Shown: positions 1-8,647 of the stretch, in pieces
Layout: the number at the start of each line of letters is the position of its first letter
Numbering within the stretch: the first letter of the stretch is position 1
DNA from: Fen-1301 sp963786395
GTDB taxonomy: Bacteria; Bacteroidota; Ignavibacteria; Ignavibacteriales; Ignavibacteriaceae
Length of the DNA stretch: 64,000 nucleotides
Assembly (NCBI GenBank): GCA_963786395.1
Contig: CAWAZD010000006.1
Coordinates: forward strand, 1-64,000
Direction: 5' to 3'
Notes under the pieces: model-generated
Databases searched by the model: none
Seen by the model: only the letters and a program-made list of their open reading frames with translations
What the model was told of the DNA's origin: nothing
Translations under genes and position numbers: made by a program

Positions 1-80
1 ATTCTGCGATTACAATGAAGCCTTACTATATTAGCAGTCAAATAACAATTTGCGATTAATCGTTAAATCTCGCATGTCAT

Positions 81-96
81 CCCCGCGAAGGCGGGG
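81..96. repeat. GC-rich hairpin repeat (CCCCGC/GCGGGG)
   Basis: A 6-base perfect stem (CCCCGC, loop GAAG, GCGGGG) lies within a sequence of the form GTCATCCCCGCGAAGGCGG. This is a common type of dispersed intergenic element, and a relative with an interrupted core occurs at 60531-60580. The mirrored copy in the other arm is at 15830-15845. Its function is unknown. Confidence 0.6.
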
Positions 97-169
97 ATCC
101 ATAAATTTGGCATTAAATGCTTAGATTTGATTAAACATTTTTTCATTTCTTTAACCAAAGTTGTGTTTT

Positions 170-735
170 ATGCAAATACGAGAAAGTGGAATGCCGGAAG
201 AAACTTATTGGGAATCATTTTTTGATATCCAATTAATTCTTTCAAAGCTGCTGTTGGATGAAACTATAAACGACGCTGTAGAATTTGGTTCGGGTTACGG
301 AACCTTCACGATTCCTGCAGCTAAAATTATTAAGGGAAATGTATTTGCACTGGATATAGATCAGTCAATGATCACTCGATTAAATAAAAGGATAGATGAG
401 ACAAAATTATCTAACATAAAAGTTATCAACCGCGATTTTGTTCATAAAGGTACGGGACTTAACGATAATTCTGTTGATTATGTTATGCTATTCAATATAC
501 TTCATGCTGAAAATCCGGACATACTTCTTAATGAAACATACCGGATTCTAAAACCCGACGGGAAAGCCGGAATTATTCATTGGATACATTCTTCACTTAC
601 TCCCAGAGGTCCAACTCTGGATATCCGCCCGACTCCGTTCAATGTGTTGATTGGCTTCTGAAATCAAATTTTACAATCCTTCATAAAGAAATAGAACTGT
701 CTCCCTATCATTACGGCATTCTTGCAATCAAATAA
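170..735 (+). pseudogene. SAM-dependent methyltransferase (UbiE/Methyltransf_11 type), frameshifted, left-arm copy
   Basis: The N-terminal two thirds reads as a class I SAM methyltransferase. Motif I is the VEFGSGYGTF stretch, followed by an acidic residue after the next strand (ALDID) and the NRDFV region. These enzymes usually have about 190-210 residues, but this frame stops at base 661. Continuing in another frame gives a plausible C-terminus ending GILAIK with a stop at 733-735. The left copy has lost a C and a T from short runs near 615-640 relative to the right copy. Both copies share one extra base in the TGTTGATTGG stretch. I prefer ATG 170 to the upstream TTG at 161. The methyl acceptor is unknown. 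Confidence 0.7.
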
Positions 736-825
736 TTAGAAGCAAAAAATACCAGTGTCCACCTGGTTGAATAGGACTTTCCACCAATTTGCTAATTATA
801 AAAAATAATATTTATATTTACACAG

Positions 826-890
826 GTTCTTAAAAACTCATGTTTAATAGATGCCCGTCCCTACGGAAGAACAATATTATTAAACAGCCC
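826..890 (+). promoter_or_regulatory. Structured leader upstream of the barrel-modA pair (candidate cis-regulatory RNA)
   Basis: A perfect 9-base stem pairs TGTTTAATA (841-849) with TATTAAACA (878-886). It encloses a second hairpin, CCGT (855-858) with ACGG (863-866). GTTCTT at 826-831 could instead pair with AAGAAC at 867-872, which lies inside the large loop, so alternative folds are possible. The element lies about 100 bases before the barrel gene and is identical in both arms although the start of that gene has diverged. I do not recognise it as a known molybdenum-cofactor or other riboswitch class. Confidence 0.35.
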
Positions 891-990
891 CTTAGAGATT
901 TCTGGCTTTCTGCAGAGTAAACTCACCATAAATAATATTTAATCAAACTTTACAAGGGTTCATATAATCAACAAACTAATAACTATAGTT

Positions 991-2232
991 ATGTCTCTTT
1001 TATTTCTTACATCTTCAGCATTATTTGCTCAGCAAAAGACGGATTGGAGCTTTGATGGTCAGGTACAGTTACGCAGCGAGTTTGACGGAAGGGATTTTTC
1101 AAACAAAACTTACCCTCTGTCGTTTGCCAGCATGAGAACAAGATTAGGACTGAATGCTAACATATCGGATAAAATATATCTTTATGTCCAGGCGCAGGAT
1201 TCAAGAATTTTTGGTGAAGAACCAACTGTTACGAGCAGTATTAAAAACCTTGACCTTCACCAGGGGTATATTAAACTAATTGAACCATTAAATTTACCTA
1301 TAACTATTCAGGCAGGAAGGTTCGAAATGGTTTATGGTACCGAAAGATTTTTTGGCGCCGGCAATTGGACATATACAGGAAGAAGTTTTGACGGAGTTAA
1401 ATTCCAATATGCGGGTCAGGTTAAAGTTGATCTGTTCGCCTTGTCAGATTACCAGGGAACTGCTTATGTTACATCAGCCGCCTCTTCTGCTTATAACTAT
1501 CCGGTTAAAAGTGATTCAGGCTCAAGTATTTATGGCGTTTGGATAAACAGTAATAAATTAATAAGCAATAATATAATTGACCTGTTTACGTATTATGATA
1601 TTTCACGTAAGTCGACTAATGGTAAAGACCTTGATAACAAAACAACTACTTTAGGCTTAAACCATCGCGCTGAATATGGTAATTTTTCTTCAATTACTGA
1701 AGCTGCTTTACAGACCGGTAAAAGAGGTGCAAAGGATGTAAATGCTTATCTATTTTCTATCCAGGGTTTCTATAAAATTAGTGATTTGAAATTAGGTCTG
1801 GGCGCTGATCTTGTATCTGGCACAAAACCATCCGATTCAACAAAGGTTAATACTTTCTATTGCTCATATGCAACCTCACACAGGTTTTATGGCTACATGG
1901 ATTACTTTTACAAATCACCGTCTGCCACTTATAACTTTGGCATAAATGATTTCTATATTACTACTAACTATACACCCAAAGATTGTGATTTCACATTCGG
2001 TGCAAATTATCATATCCTAAGTTCAAACGTTAGGAACAGTGCCGGAATGTCAAGCCTGGGAAGAGAACTTGATGTTACTGTGTCTTATAATTTTCTTAAA
2101 AGAACAACAATTACCTGGGGCGGCAGTTTGTTTTGTCAGGGAAATCTGATGAAATCATATTTCAATACAGCAAAGATAACGAGAGAGGATGCAGGTTTCT
2201 GGTCCTATGTGATGATAACGGCTAATTTTTAA
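991..2232 (+). CDS. Outer-membrane beta-barrel (alginate-export-like porin), left-arm copy
   Basis: About 413 residues with an N-terminal signal-peptide core ending AQQ, then alternating beta-strand-like segments and a C-terminal aromatic residue (ITANF), as in outer-membrane barrels. The RTRLGLNANIS, QAGRFEMVYG and GNWTYTGRSFDG stretches recall the Alginate_exp barrel family. The right-arm copy starts eight codons earlier with MNKLITIV. Here that start codon, at 967-969, has become ATC, so translation could only begin at ATG 991 inside the signal peptide, with no evident ribosome binding site. modA follows after 31 bases, so a role in oxyanion passage is an inference from context. Confidence 0.7.
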   Translation: MSLLFLTSSALFAQQKTDWSFDGQVQLRSEFDGRDFSNKTYPLSFASMRTRLGLNANISDKIYLYVQAQDSRIFGEEPTVTSSIKNLDLHQGYIKLIEPLNLPITIQAGRFEMVYGTERFFGAGNWTYTGRSFDGVKFQYAGQVKVDLFALSDYQGTAYVTSAASSAYNYPVKSDSGSSIYGVWINSNKLISNNIIDLFTYYDISRKSTNGKDLDNKTTTLGLNHRAEYGNFSSITEAALQTGKRGAKDVNAYLFSIQGFYKISDLKLGLGADLVSGTKPSDSTKVNTFYCSYATSHRFYGYMDYFYKSPSATYNFGINDFYITTNYTPKDCDFTFGANYHILSSNVRNSAGMSSLGRELDVTVSYNFLKRTTITWGGSLFCQGNLMKSYFNTAKITREDAGFWSYVMITANF

Positions 2233-2263
2233 TTAATTATTTAATATATAGGAGATTATAAAA

Positions 2264-3016
2264 ATGAAACGATTCTTAATATTTCTTGCTATTCTAATGG
2301 CTATGAATATAAACACTAAAGCTCAATCTGTTACTATAGCTGCTGCCGCTGATTTACGAAATGCTATGGGTGATTTAGTAAAAACATATAAAGAAGCAAA
2401 TCCTGAAGCTAAAATAGAACCCATATTCGGCGCTTCAGGTAACTTATATCAGCAGCTTGTAAACAAAGCTCCCTTTGATATGTTCTTCTCAGCAGACAAC
2501 AACTTTGCTGTAAAATTAAAAGATCAGGGATTAACGGTTGGAGAACCAAAAGTTTATGCTATTGGTCATCTTGTTTTATGGAGTTCCACTTTAGATGTAA
2601 GCAAAGGATTAGATTTACTTAAATCTGACAAGGTAAACAAAATATCAATTGCCAACCCGGAAGTAGCGCCTTACGGCAAAAGAGCGGTTGAGTGTCTTAA
2701 CTATTATAAACTTTATGATCAGATTAAAAACAAGATTGTTAAAGGTGATAATGTTTCGCAGGCAGCACAGTTTGTTTTAACAGGAAATGCTGAAGTAGGA
2801 TTGATTGCACTGTCACTTGCACTCTCCCCTGAAATGTCGGCTAAGGGAAAATATTTCCTAATAGATCAGAAAAGTTATTCACAGCTGGATCAATCATATG
2901 TTGTATTAAAGCAAGCAGAAAACAATAAAGAGGTTGCGAAGTTTGTAAAGTTTCTTGACTCTGATAATGCCAGAAAAATATTCAGTAAATACGGATTTAA
3001 CCTGCCGAAACAATGA
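2264..3016 (+). CDS. modA: Molybdate ABC transporter, periplasmic substrate-binding protein ModA (left-arm copy)
   Basis: About 250 residues, the usual ModA length, with a signal peptide ending TKAQS. Family-typical stretches are AAAADLRNAMGDL near the mature N-terminus, FGASGNLYQQ, PFDMFFSAD and VGEPKVYAIGHLVLW. The protein captures molybdate or a similar oxyanion in the periplasm. AGGAGATT lies eight to nine bases before ATG 2264. No modB or modC is visible, so the permease and ATPase must lie elsewhere or were lost at the repeat. A strong terminator follows. This copy is intact, whereas the right-arm copy is frameshifted. Confidence 0.9.
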   Translation: MKRFLIFLAILMAMNINTKAQSVTIAAAADLRNAMGDLVKTYKEANPEAKIEPIFGASGNLYQQLVNKAPFDMFFSADNNFAVKLKDQGLTVGEPKVYAIGHLVLWSSTLDVSKGLDLLKSDKVNKISIANPEVAPYGKRAVECLNYYKLYDQIKNKIVKGDNVSQAAQFVLTGNAEVGLIALSLALSPEMSAKGKYFLIDQKSYSQLDQSYVVLKQAENNKEVAKFVKFLDSDNARKIFSKYGFNLPKQ

Positions 3017-3331
3017 TAAAGGAATTGATATAGTAAATTTATTTACATAAAATGAATTGATTCTATTTAACCTGGAGACATTTGGGATAACTTATCCTAA
3101 ATGTCTTTTTTTATTATGACAACTTTTCATTTCGTATGTGCTGACCCAATTATTTCAAGAAAAGACTTCAATCTATAACTTTTTATTTAAGTTTAGATAG
3201 TTATGTGACCTATACTTTTTAAATAAAAGTATTTGAGGGAAAAACTGTTCAATATCACATTTGTTTGGAAACGGGAATGTAAATTATAATAGTCTTGATT
3301 CTTGCTGATTACAATTTATAAGTAAAATCAT
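3017..3331. other. Intergenic stretch after modA
   Basis: Apart from the terminator at 3076-3113 I see no gene here. The 230 bases after the terminator are AT-rich and identical between the two arms. That is notable, since the 3' end of modA just upstream differs by several percent. Confidence 0.6.
3076..3113 (+). terminator. Rho-independent terminator after modA (left arm)
   Basis: A 13-base stem (AGACATTTGGGAT with ATCCTAAATGTCT, one G-T pair) with a short loop is followed directly by seven Ts. It ends the barrel-modA transcription unit. Confidence 0.9.
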
Positions 3332-3853
3332 TTGAATAGATTATTATACATATTTTTAAGTCTAACCCTCATTTTTAATTCAGTAGGATTTATCCTTCTA
3401 TTCATTCAGACCGATTCTGATAATAGAACAGAAATAAAAGAGAAAATATCCTCACACAATTATTCACCTGAATTAGAAATAATAAAAATCGAAAGAAGTA
3501 AAATTAACTTCTTAGCGGAGAAACGTGATAATGAATTTGAATATAATGGTAATATGTATGACCTGGTAAAAATTGAACAGGAAGGGAAATATCTGGTCCT
3601 TTATTGCCTGAACGACACCAGGGAAACAAATCTGCATAAAATATTCTCTTTCCTTGTTGATGAATATCAGGAAAAGCATCATCACAGTAATCAAAGAAGT
3701 GTTAACCATATAGTATTATCCCCTGCAATAATTAAATTTTGTTATATTATTAAGAGATCTGATGAAATAAAAATAATTTCTACAACATTCATTTCTAATT
3801 ACAATTCTGTTATTCTAAATCGTCTTACCCCACCGCCGGAAATCATTTCCTGA
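3332..3853 (+). CDS. Exported or membrane-anchored protein of unknown function (left-arm copy)
   Basis: 173 residues with a hydrophobic N-terminal segment (LLYIFLSLTLIF then VGFILLF) and a polar remainder rich in lysine and glutamate. It has a FEYNGNMYDLV strand-like stretch, a cluster of histidines (HHHS) near residue 112 and a TPPPE C-terminus. Similar small proteins sit just before TonB-dependent receptors in other Bacteroidota, but I know of no assigned role. The likely start is TTG 3332, as no ATG precedes the hydrophobic segment. The translation is identical in the right arm. Confidence 0.65.
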   Translation: MNRLLYIFLSLTLIFNSVGFILLFIQTDSDNRTEIKEKISSHNYSPELEIIKIERSKINFLAEKRDNEFEYNGNMYDLVKIEQEGKYLVLYCLNDTRETNLHKIFSFLVDEYQEKHHHSNQRSVNHIVLSPAIIKFCYIIKRSDEIKIISTTFISNYNSVILNRLTPPPEIIS

Positions 3854-3955
3854 CCTCATCTTCATAATATTCTTAAAATAGCTAACCAGGCTATTCGATG
3901 AATCGTTTCACCCGGTTAATGATCTATTTATTTATTAAAATGAAAGGAATTGATT

Positions 3956-6412
3956 ATGGAAAGGGAAAAATCCTATTACTATATGATTATTATATATTTA
4001 ATAATATTTAGTATTGTTTCAAATGCACAAGGTGTATTAAAAGGAAAAATTACTGATTTCAAAGATGGGACTCCGCTTAATAATGTATCAGTTTATTTGC
4101 CGGATCTAAAGATTGGCACAACATCATTACCAGATGGCACCTATGAATTAAGAGATGTCCCAAAAGGTGTGTTTCTTATCGAGATAAATTTATTGGGTTA
4201 TCATGAGATTGTAAAAAAAATAACAATGAATGGGATAGTTGAGGTTAACTTTGCTATGGTGCAATCAAGTGTTGAATTACCCGAGGTAGTTATTACAGGA
4301 GTATCATCAGCAACAGAACAGCAATATAATCCGGTACCTGTTAGTGTCGTTTCACAAAACGATCTGGTTGAGTCAACCACTAATAATATAATTGACGCAT
4401 TAAGACTATCTCCGGGTGTTTCTGAGATTACTGAAGGCCCCGCAATCTCAAAGCCAGTAATAAGAGGGCTTAGTTATAACCGGGTTGTTGTAGTAAATGA
4501 CGGAATCAGACAGGAAGGACAGCAGTTCGGAGATGAGTTTGGAATTGAAATTGATCCCTATACTGTTTATAAAGTTGAAATAATGCGTGGTCCGGCTAGT
4601 TTAAGTTACGGATCTGATGCCATGGCAGGAGTAATAAACATGATATCAACTCCAACCCTTCCTGATAGACGAATCGCAGGAAGTATTCTGGCGAATTACC
4701 AGTCGAATAATGGATTGTATTCCGGTTCCGCTTATGTAGCTGGTAACAATAGCGGCATTACCTGGGATGCCCGATATACTTATTTGAATTCCCATGCTTA
4801 TCAGAATAAGTATGATGGTTACGTTTATAATTCAGGATTCGGTGAAAATAACTTCAAAGGATCAATCGGAATTATTAAAGATTGGGGGTATTCACGTTTA
4901 ACTTTTAGTGATTTTGACCTGAAGCTTGGTATTGTTGAAGGAGGAAGAGACAGCGCCACGGGAATATTTACAAGACATCTATTGGCCTCTGATGGCTCAG
5001 ACAGCGCCGGAATTGTATCAAATTCAGATCTTACGACATATGACCATAATATGGTAATCCACCAGCATGTGCAGCATTATAAGGCTGTGCTTGATAATAA
5101 TTTTAGTCTTGCAGACGGGCGGTTGGGTGTCAGATTGGGATTTCAGCAAAACAAGCGACAGGAAGCAAATGATGTTACAATAGGAAACATTTATAACATT
5201 TATTATTTCGAAAATACATTCAATTATGATCTACGTTATACGCACTCTGAGCAGGATCAATTTGAATATTCGTTCGGCGCTAATGGGATGCAGCAATCAT
5301 CTCAGAACAAAGGCCTACTATTCTTAGTCCCTGAGTACCAGTTATTTGACCTGGGAATATTCGCAACAGGTCAGAAAACAATTGGTAAATTTTCATTACT
5401 TGGAGGTTTGCGGTTTGATAACAGAACTCTGCACGGAGACGATCTTTATCTGGATAGCAATGGAGTTAAGATGGCTGGTCAAGATGTTGGAGCAGTTCAC
5501 AGGTTCACAGCTTACAACTCGAATTTTTCCGGTATAACCGGGAGTATTGGGGCTGCGTATGATTTTAGTGAACTATTTTATGGAAAGCTTAACCTTTCAC
5601 GTGGATTCCGTGCTCCGAACATCGCTGAAAGCGGCAGCAACGGTATTCATGACGGTACTCCTTTTTATGAAATAGGTGATCCGAACCTCAAACCCGAAAC
5701 AAGCATTCAACTAGATCTTACACTTGGAATAAACTCAGATAATTTCTCTTCAGAGATTACGTTATTTGATAATAATATCAATAATTATATTTTCCCTGTT
5801 AAACTAGCCAGTGTATTCGGAGGAGATTCCATAAGCACTGATGTTATGGCAAAGATGGATGGTCCTACATTCAAATATATTTCCGGAGACGCAGTGCTTA
5901 CAGGAGCGGAAATAACTCTGGATATTCATCCTGTAAATGTCAAATGGTTCCATTTCAATAATTCTTTTTCAATGCTAAGCGCGATCCAAAAGAATCAACC
6001 TGATTCTACCAAATATCTTCCTTACACACCGCCTTTCAAATTTGTATCGCAATTAGAATTTACCGCCTCTGCGTTTAGCAATACATTTCGAAACGCATAT
6101 CTGCGGTTTGATGTTGAACATTATTTCAAGCAGGATAAAATATATTACAAGTTTGGCAATGAAACTGTAACTCCGGCATATACATTATTAAACATTGGAG
6201 CCGGTGTAGATATTTCAGAAAATGACAGAACTATTCTATCACTTTATTTATATGCTGGTAATATTCTTGATGCGGCATATCAGAGCAATATGAGCAGACT
6301 GAAATATGGTGACTCTAATAATGTAACCGGCAGGATCGGTGTCTATGAAATGGGAAGGAACTTTAGTTTTAAGGTGCTTATACCGGCAAACTTTATGTAT
6401 GCAGCCAAATAA
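3956..6412 (+). CDS. TonB-dependent outer-membrane receptor (left-arm copy)
   Basis: About 818 residues: a signal peptide ending SNAQG, then a carboxypeptidase-regulatory-like beta domain (LKGKITDFKDGTPLNNVSVY, residues ~30-110). A plug domain follows (VVITGVSSATEQ, DALRLSPGV, RGLSYNRVVVVNDGI, IEIMRGPASLSYGSDAMAG), then a barrel of about 550 residues. RGFRAPN and DPNLKPETS are typical late-barrel receptor motifs. It imports a scarce ligand, perhaps a metal complex, using TonB energy. ATG 3956, spaced about seven bases after GAAAGGA, is preferred over TTG 3950. The neighbouring CPIC- and WEIHPV-motif genes hint at metal handling, which is inference. Confidence 0.92.
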   Translation: MEREKSYYYMIIIYLIIFSIVSNAQGVLKGKITDFKDGTPLNNVSVYLPDLKIGTTSLPDGTYELRDVPKGVFLIEINLLGYHEIVKKITMNGIVEVNFAMVQSSVELPEVVITGVSSATEQQYNPVPVSVVSQNDLVESTTNNIIDALRLSPGVSEITEGPAISKPVIRGLSYNRVVVVNDGIRQEGQQFGDEFGIEIDPYTVYKVEIMRGPASLSYGSDAMAGVINMISTPTLPDRRIAGSILANYQSNNGLYSGSAYVAGNNSGITWDARYTYLNSHAYQNKYDGYVYNSGFGENNFKGSIGIIKDWGYSRLTFSDFDLKLGIVEGGRDSATGIFTRHLLASDGSDSAGIVSNSDLTTYDHNMVIHQHVQHYKAVLDNNFSLADGRLGVRLGFQQNKRQEANDVTIGNIYNIYYFENTFNYDLRYTHSEQDQFEYSFGANGMQQSSQNKGLLFLVPEYQLFDLGIFATGQKTIGKFSLLGGLRFDNRTLHGDDLYLDSNGVKMAGQDVGAVHRFTAYNSNFSGITGSIGAAYDFSELFYGKLNLSRGFRAPNIAESGSNGIHDGTPFYEIGDPNLKPETSIQLDLTLGINSDNFSSEITLFDNNINNYIFPVKLASVFGGDSISTDVMAKMDGPTFKYISGDAVLTGAEITLDIHPVNVKWFHFNNSFSMLSAIQKNQPDSTKYLPYTPPFKFVSQLEFTASAFSNTFRNAYLRFDVEHYFKQDKIYYKFGNETVTPAYTLLNIGAGVDISENDRTILSLYLYAGNILDAAYQSNMSRLKYGDSNNVTGRIGVYEMGRNFSFKVLIPANFMYAAK

Positions 6413-6460
6413 GATCTAATTTGGACTGGAATAGAATATTGATATAGTTAACAATTTATT

Positions 6461-6497
6461 GTCAGGCTATGGAATTACATTGATACCATAGCCTGAC
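6461..6497. terminator. 12-base perfect inverted repeat after the TonB receptor (left arm)
   Basis: GTCAGGCTATGG and CCATAGCCTGAC are separated by 13 bases, about 50 bases after the receptor stop codon. The position suits a terminator, but there is no clean T-run on either side, so it may instead be processed or act as a 3' stabilising hairpin. Confidence 0.5.
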
Positions 6498-6538
6498 TGG
6501 AATAAATTTTACATTATCAATTTTGTAAAGGAAATGCT

Positions 6539-7153
6539 ATGAGATTATTAACTTTGATTCTATTCGTTATGTTACTTACAATAATCCTAAATGCTCAAAA
6601 TAAAAATTGCAATTGCGGTGTAACTAAGGGGAATAATCATCCAAGACAGGAAATTAAAGACCGTTCTATACCATCTTCTTTAGGGGATGCATCAAATACA
6701 AGTGTAAAGAATATTATTAACTGGCCTGTGCCGGATAATCCAAAACTAAGCGGTAAAGAAACTGATCCGAAAGAAAATTCGTTATATACTGTGACCGGTT
6801 ATGCCAGGTTAATAAAGATTGATCCTGAGGACTGCGATTTTAAGATTGAGATATCTGGGGATAAACAGAATTCTGGTAACAGAATAATTGCTGAAATTCC
6901 GAATACAAAAGAATATTGTTTTTTACGTGAAAAATTAGTATCGGATCTTAAGAAGAAAGACAACCTGACATTGAAAGGACAATCGACAACTATTAAGAAG
7001 GGTGTTGAATTAAAGCTTACAGGATATGCATTCTGGGATTCTTCATTTTATACAGACAAGGCTGCAGCTAAAGAGATGGGAAAGGGGCACGGTAGTAAAG
7101 ATGTAAAAACGTTATGGGAAATTCATCCAGTTGTTAGTATTGAGGTAGAATGA
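6539..7153 (+). CDS. Exported protein with WEIHPV motif, function unknown (left-arm copy)
   Basis: 204 residues with a signal peptide (LLTLILFVMLLTIILNAQ), a short cysteine pair (CNCG) at the mature N-terminus, then a single compact beta-rich domain. The ending TLWEIHPVVSIEV, preceded by a GYAFWDSSFY strand and the phrase YTVTGYARLIKIDPEDCDF, matches a family of small exported proteins I recall with a WEIHPV signature. The fold looks OB-like, but I know of no established function. The start is supported by AAAGGAAATGCT just upstream. Residue 128 is Phe here and Ser in the right copy. Confidence 0.7.
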   Translation: MRLLTLILFVMLLTIILNAQNKNCNCGVTKGNNHPRQEIKDRSIPSSLGDASNTSVKNIINWPVPDNPKLSGKETDPKENSLYTVTGYARLIKIDPEDCDFKIEISGDKQNSGNRIIAEIPNTKEYCFLREKLVSDLKKKDNLTLKGQSTTIKKGVELKLTGYAFWDSSFYTDKAAAKEMGKGHGSKDVKTLWEIHPVVSIEVE

Positions 7154-7276
7154 GGATCAATCCTGGGGAAATATTACTGAGTGGAGAATAACCAGTCTGC
7201 TTTGACTGGCTATTAGGGGGAGCACATTTGGGCAGGTATAATTTGCAATTTAAGTACAATTTATTATCTTTATTGC

Positions 7277-7639
7277 ATGATTAACAGAATAAATAAACAT
7301 AGAAATTTAATATCCTCAGTATTTTTACTGGGGTATTTATCATTTATGCTTATTAGCCTTACTCACTTTCATAATGAATTAAATTATGGAAAGGGTAGTA
7401 CTGTTGAAAATGTTTCTAATTCTACTTCCTCAAAAACCTCGGGGCCTAATGAAGAAAATTGTCCAATATGTCAATTTGCTTCATCAATTAGTATATATAC
7501 AGTTTCAATAACGGTATCTGGCAATCTGATTTTTGAAAGCAATATTCTCCTAAAAAATGATCCAATATTTATATCGGCAATTTTCATACAGGGAAACTTC
7601 CTCAGGGGTCCACGAGAATTTAATATCCACCTAGTTTAA
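7277..7639 (+). CDS. Small membrane-anchored CPIC-motif protein, DUF2946-like (left-arm copy)
   Basis: 120 residues: one N-terminal hydrophobic segment (SVFLLGYLSFMLISL) followed by THFHNE, a low-complexity Ser/Thr stretch, then ENCPICQF and a LRGPRE ending. An N-terminal helix, a histidine pair, a CxxC cysteine pair and an RGPP-like tail recall the DUF2946 family, often found near metal-uptake receptors. A role in metal binding is inferred. This copy has one extra Phe and RGPRE where the other arm has RGPPE; the latter fits the family better. Confidence 0.55.
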   Translation: MINRINKHRNLISSVFLLGYLSFMLISLTHFHNELNYGKGSTVENVSNSTSSKTSGPNEENCPICQFASSISIYTVSITVSGNLIFESNILLKNDPIFISAIFIQGNFLRGPREFNIHLV

Positions 7640-7742
7640 GCACAATTATTTTTATTATGAGCTAATAAACCTCAGGTTTTTTGGCAATCATTTAATAAAA
7701 AAAAATTAACTCATGTTATTTATAAAAAAATCAGGATATTAA

Positions 7743-7964
7743 ATGAAAGCATTAAAATTATTCCTATTATCTCTTATTCTTACTGGTATTTGTTATGCTG
7801 TAAGTAAAAAAGATCAAAATACTTATATCGAAACTATTAATTTTACAGTTAAAGTTATCGATAGCAATACTTTGCAGCCTCTACAGTTAGTGACAGTTAT
7901 CTTACAGCAAAACAATTCAATAATTGCTTCAAGTAATTTCCAATCCCTTCTTCAATATCGTTGA
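7743..7964 (+). pseudogene. 5' fragment of a carboxypeptidase-regulatory-like protein, cut by the repeat centre (left arm)
   Basis: The first 61 codons encode a signal peptide (LFLLSLILTGICYAVS) and the first strands of a carboxypeptidase-regulatory-like or TonB-receptor N-terminal domain (FTVKVIDSNTLQPLQLVTV). True homology with the other arm ends near base 7931, after which the frame runs into the spacer and stops at 7964. The intact gene was probably an outer-membrane receptor or a related cell-surface protein, but only this fragment is present. GATATTAA precedes the ATG, with no strong ribosome binding site. Confidence 0.6.
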
Positions 7965-7995
7965 AAAATACTCTGCCGAAAGGATTGGAAGTACC
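7932..7995. repeat. Spacer at the centre of the inverted repeat, with an internal short inverted repeat
   Basis: TCCAATCC (7939-7946) pairs with GGATTGGA (7982-7989). Read on the minus strand, the spacer continues the truncated gene (GTSNPFGRVFFNDIEEGIGNY). The short inverted repeat is therefore native to that gene, about 30 bases apart. A nested TTCAA/TTGAA hairpin lies at 7951-7965. Such a native short inverted repeat at the symmetry axis is the signature of snap-back priming. Confidence 0.85.
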
Positions 7996-8184
7996 TGAAG
8001 CAATTATTGAATTGTTTTGCTGTAAGATAACTGTCACTAACTGTAGAGGCTGCAAAGTATTGCTATCGATAACTTTAACTGTAAAATTAATAGTTTCGAT
8101 ATAAGTATTTTGATCTTTTTTACTTACAGCATAACAAATACCAGTAAGAATAAGAGATAATAGGAATAATTTTAATGCTTTCAT
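7932..8184 (-). pseudogene. 5' fragment of a carboxypeptidase-regulatory-like protein (right arm)
   Basis: Same 61 N-terminal codons as the left copy, but continuing across the spacer for about 21 further residues (GTSNPFGRVFFNDIEEGIGNY). These fit the expected next strands of a carboxypeptidase-regulatory-like domain, in which G/N-x-x-G-x-F-x-F-x-x-I is typical. Coding sense is then lost where the left arm begins on the opposite strand. This strand therefore preserves the native order at the centre, and the left arm looks like the copied one. Confidence 0.6.
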
Positions 8185-8287
8185 TTAATATCCTGATTTT
8201 TTTATAAATAACATGAGTTAATTTTTTTTTATTAAATGATTGCCAAAAAACCTGAGGTTTATTAGCTCATAATAAAAATAATTGTGC

Positions 8288-8647
8288 TTAAACTAGGTGG
8301 ATATTAAATTCTGGTGGACCCCTGAGGAAGTTTCCCTGTATGATTGCCGATATAAATATTGGATCATTTTTTAGGAGAATATTGCTTTCAAAAATCAGAT
8401 TGCCAGATACCGTTATTGAAACTGTATATATACTAATTGATGAAGCAAATTGACATATTGGACAATTTTCTTCATTAGGCCCCGAGGTTTTTGAGGAAGT
8501 AGAATTAGAAACATTTTCAACAGTACTACCCTTTCCATAATTTAATTCATTATGAAAGTGAGTAAGGCTAATAAGCATAAATGATAAATACCCCAGTAAA
8601 AATACTGAGGATATTAAATTTCTATGTTTATTTATTCTGTTAATCAT
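8288..8647 (-). CDS. Small membrane-anchored CPIC-motif protein, DUF2946-like (right-arm copy)
   Basis: 119 residues, as in the left-arm gene: hydrophobic N-terminal segment, THFHNE, ENCPICQF and a tail reading LRGPPE. Relative to the left copy it lacks one codon (ISAI-IQG rather than ISAIFIQG) and has Pro instead of Arg near the C-terminus. The RGPP tail is the form I associate with DUF2946-like proteins, which suggests this copy is closer to ancestral. It lies upstream of the truncated receptor-like gene on the same strand, perhaps as one transcription unit. Confidence 0.55.
   Translation of the reverse strand: MINRINKHRNLISSVFLLGYLSFMLISLTHFHNELNYGKGSTVENVSNSTSSKTSGPNEENCPICQFASSISIYTVSITVSGNLIFESNILLKNDPIFISAIIQGNFLRGPPEFNIHLV

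Larger units (their letters stand above)
1..7931. repeat. Left arm of a ~16 kb near-perfect inverted repeat
   Basis: The sequence reappears in reverse complement at 7996-15925, starting at the very first base of the window, so the repeat may extend further left. Gene order and most bases are preserved: the 820-residue TonB receptor and the 173-residue exported protein translate identically in both arms. Differences cluster in the outer 3 kb (methyltransferase, barrel gene, modA). The arm carries a full set of + strand genes. It could be a real inverted duplication, a fold-back assembly chimera, or a mixture with strain variation. Confidence 0.97.

Noticed and set aside
7900..8030. Hairpin telomere of a linear replicon at the repeat centre
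   Set aside because: The spacer lies inside a coding sequence and is asymmetric, with no long perfect palindrome or telomere-resolvase gene nearby. Snap-back at a short native repeat explains it better.
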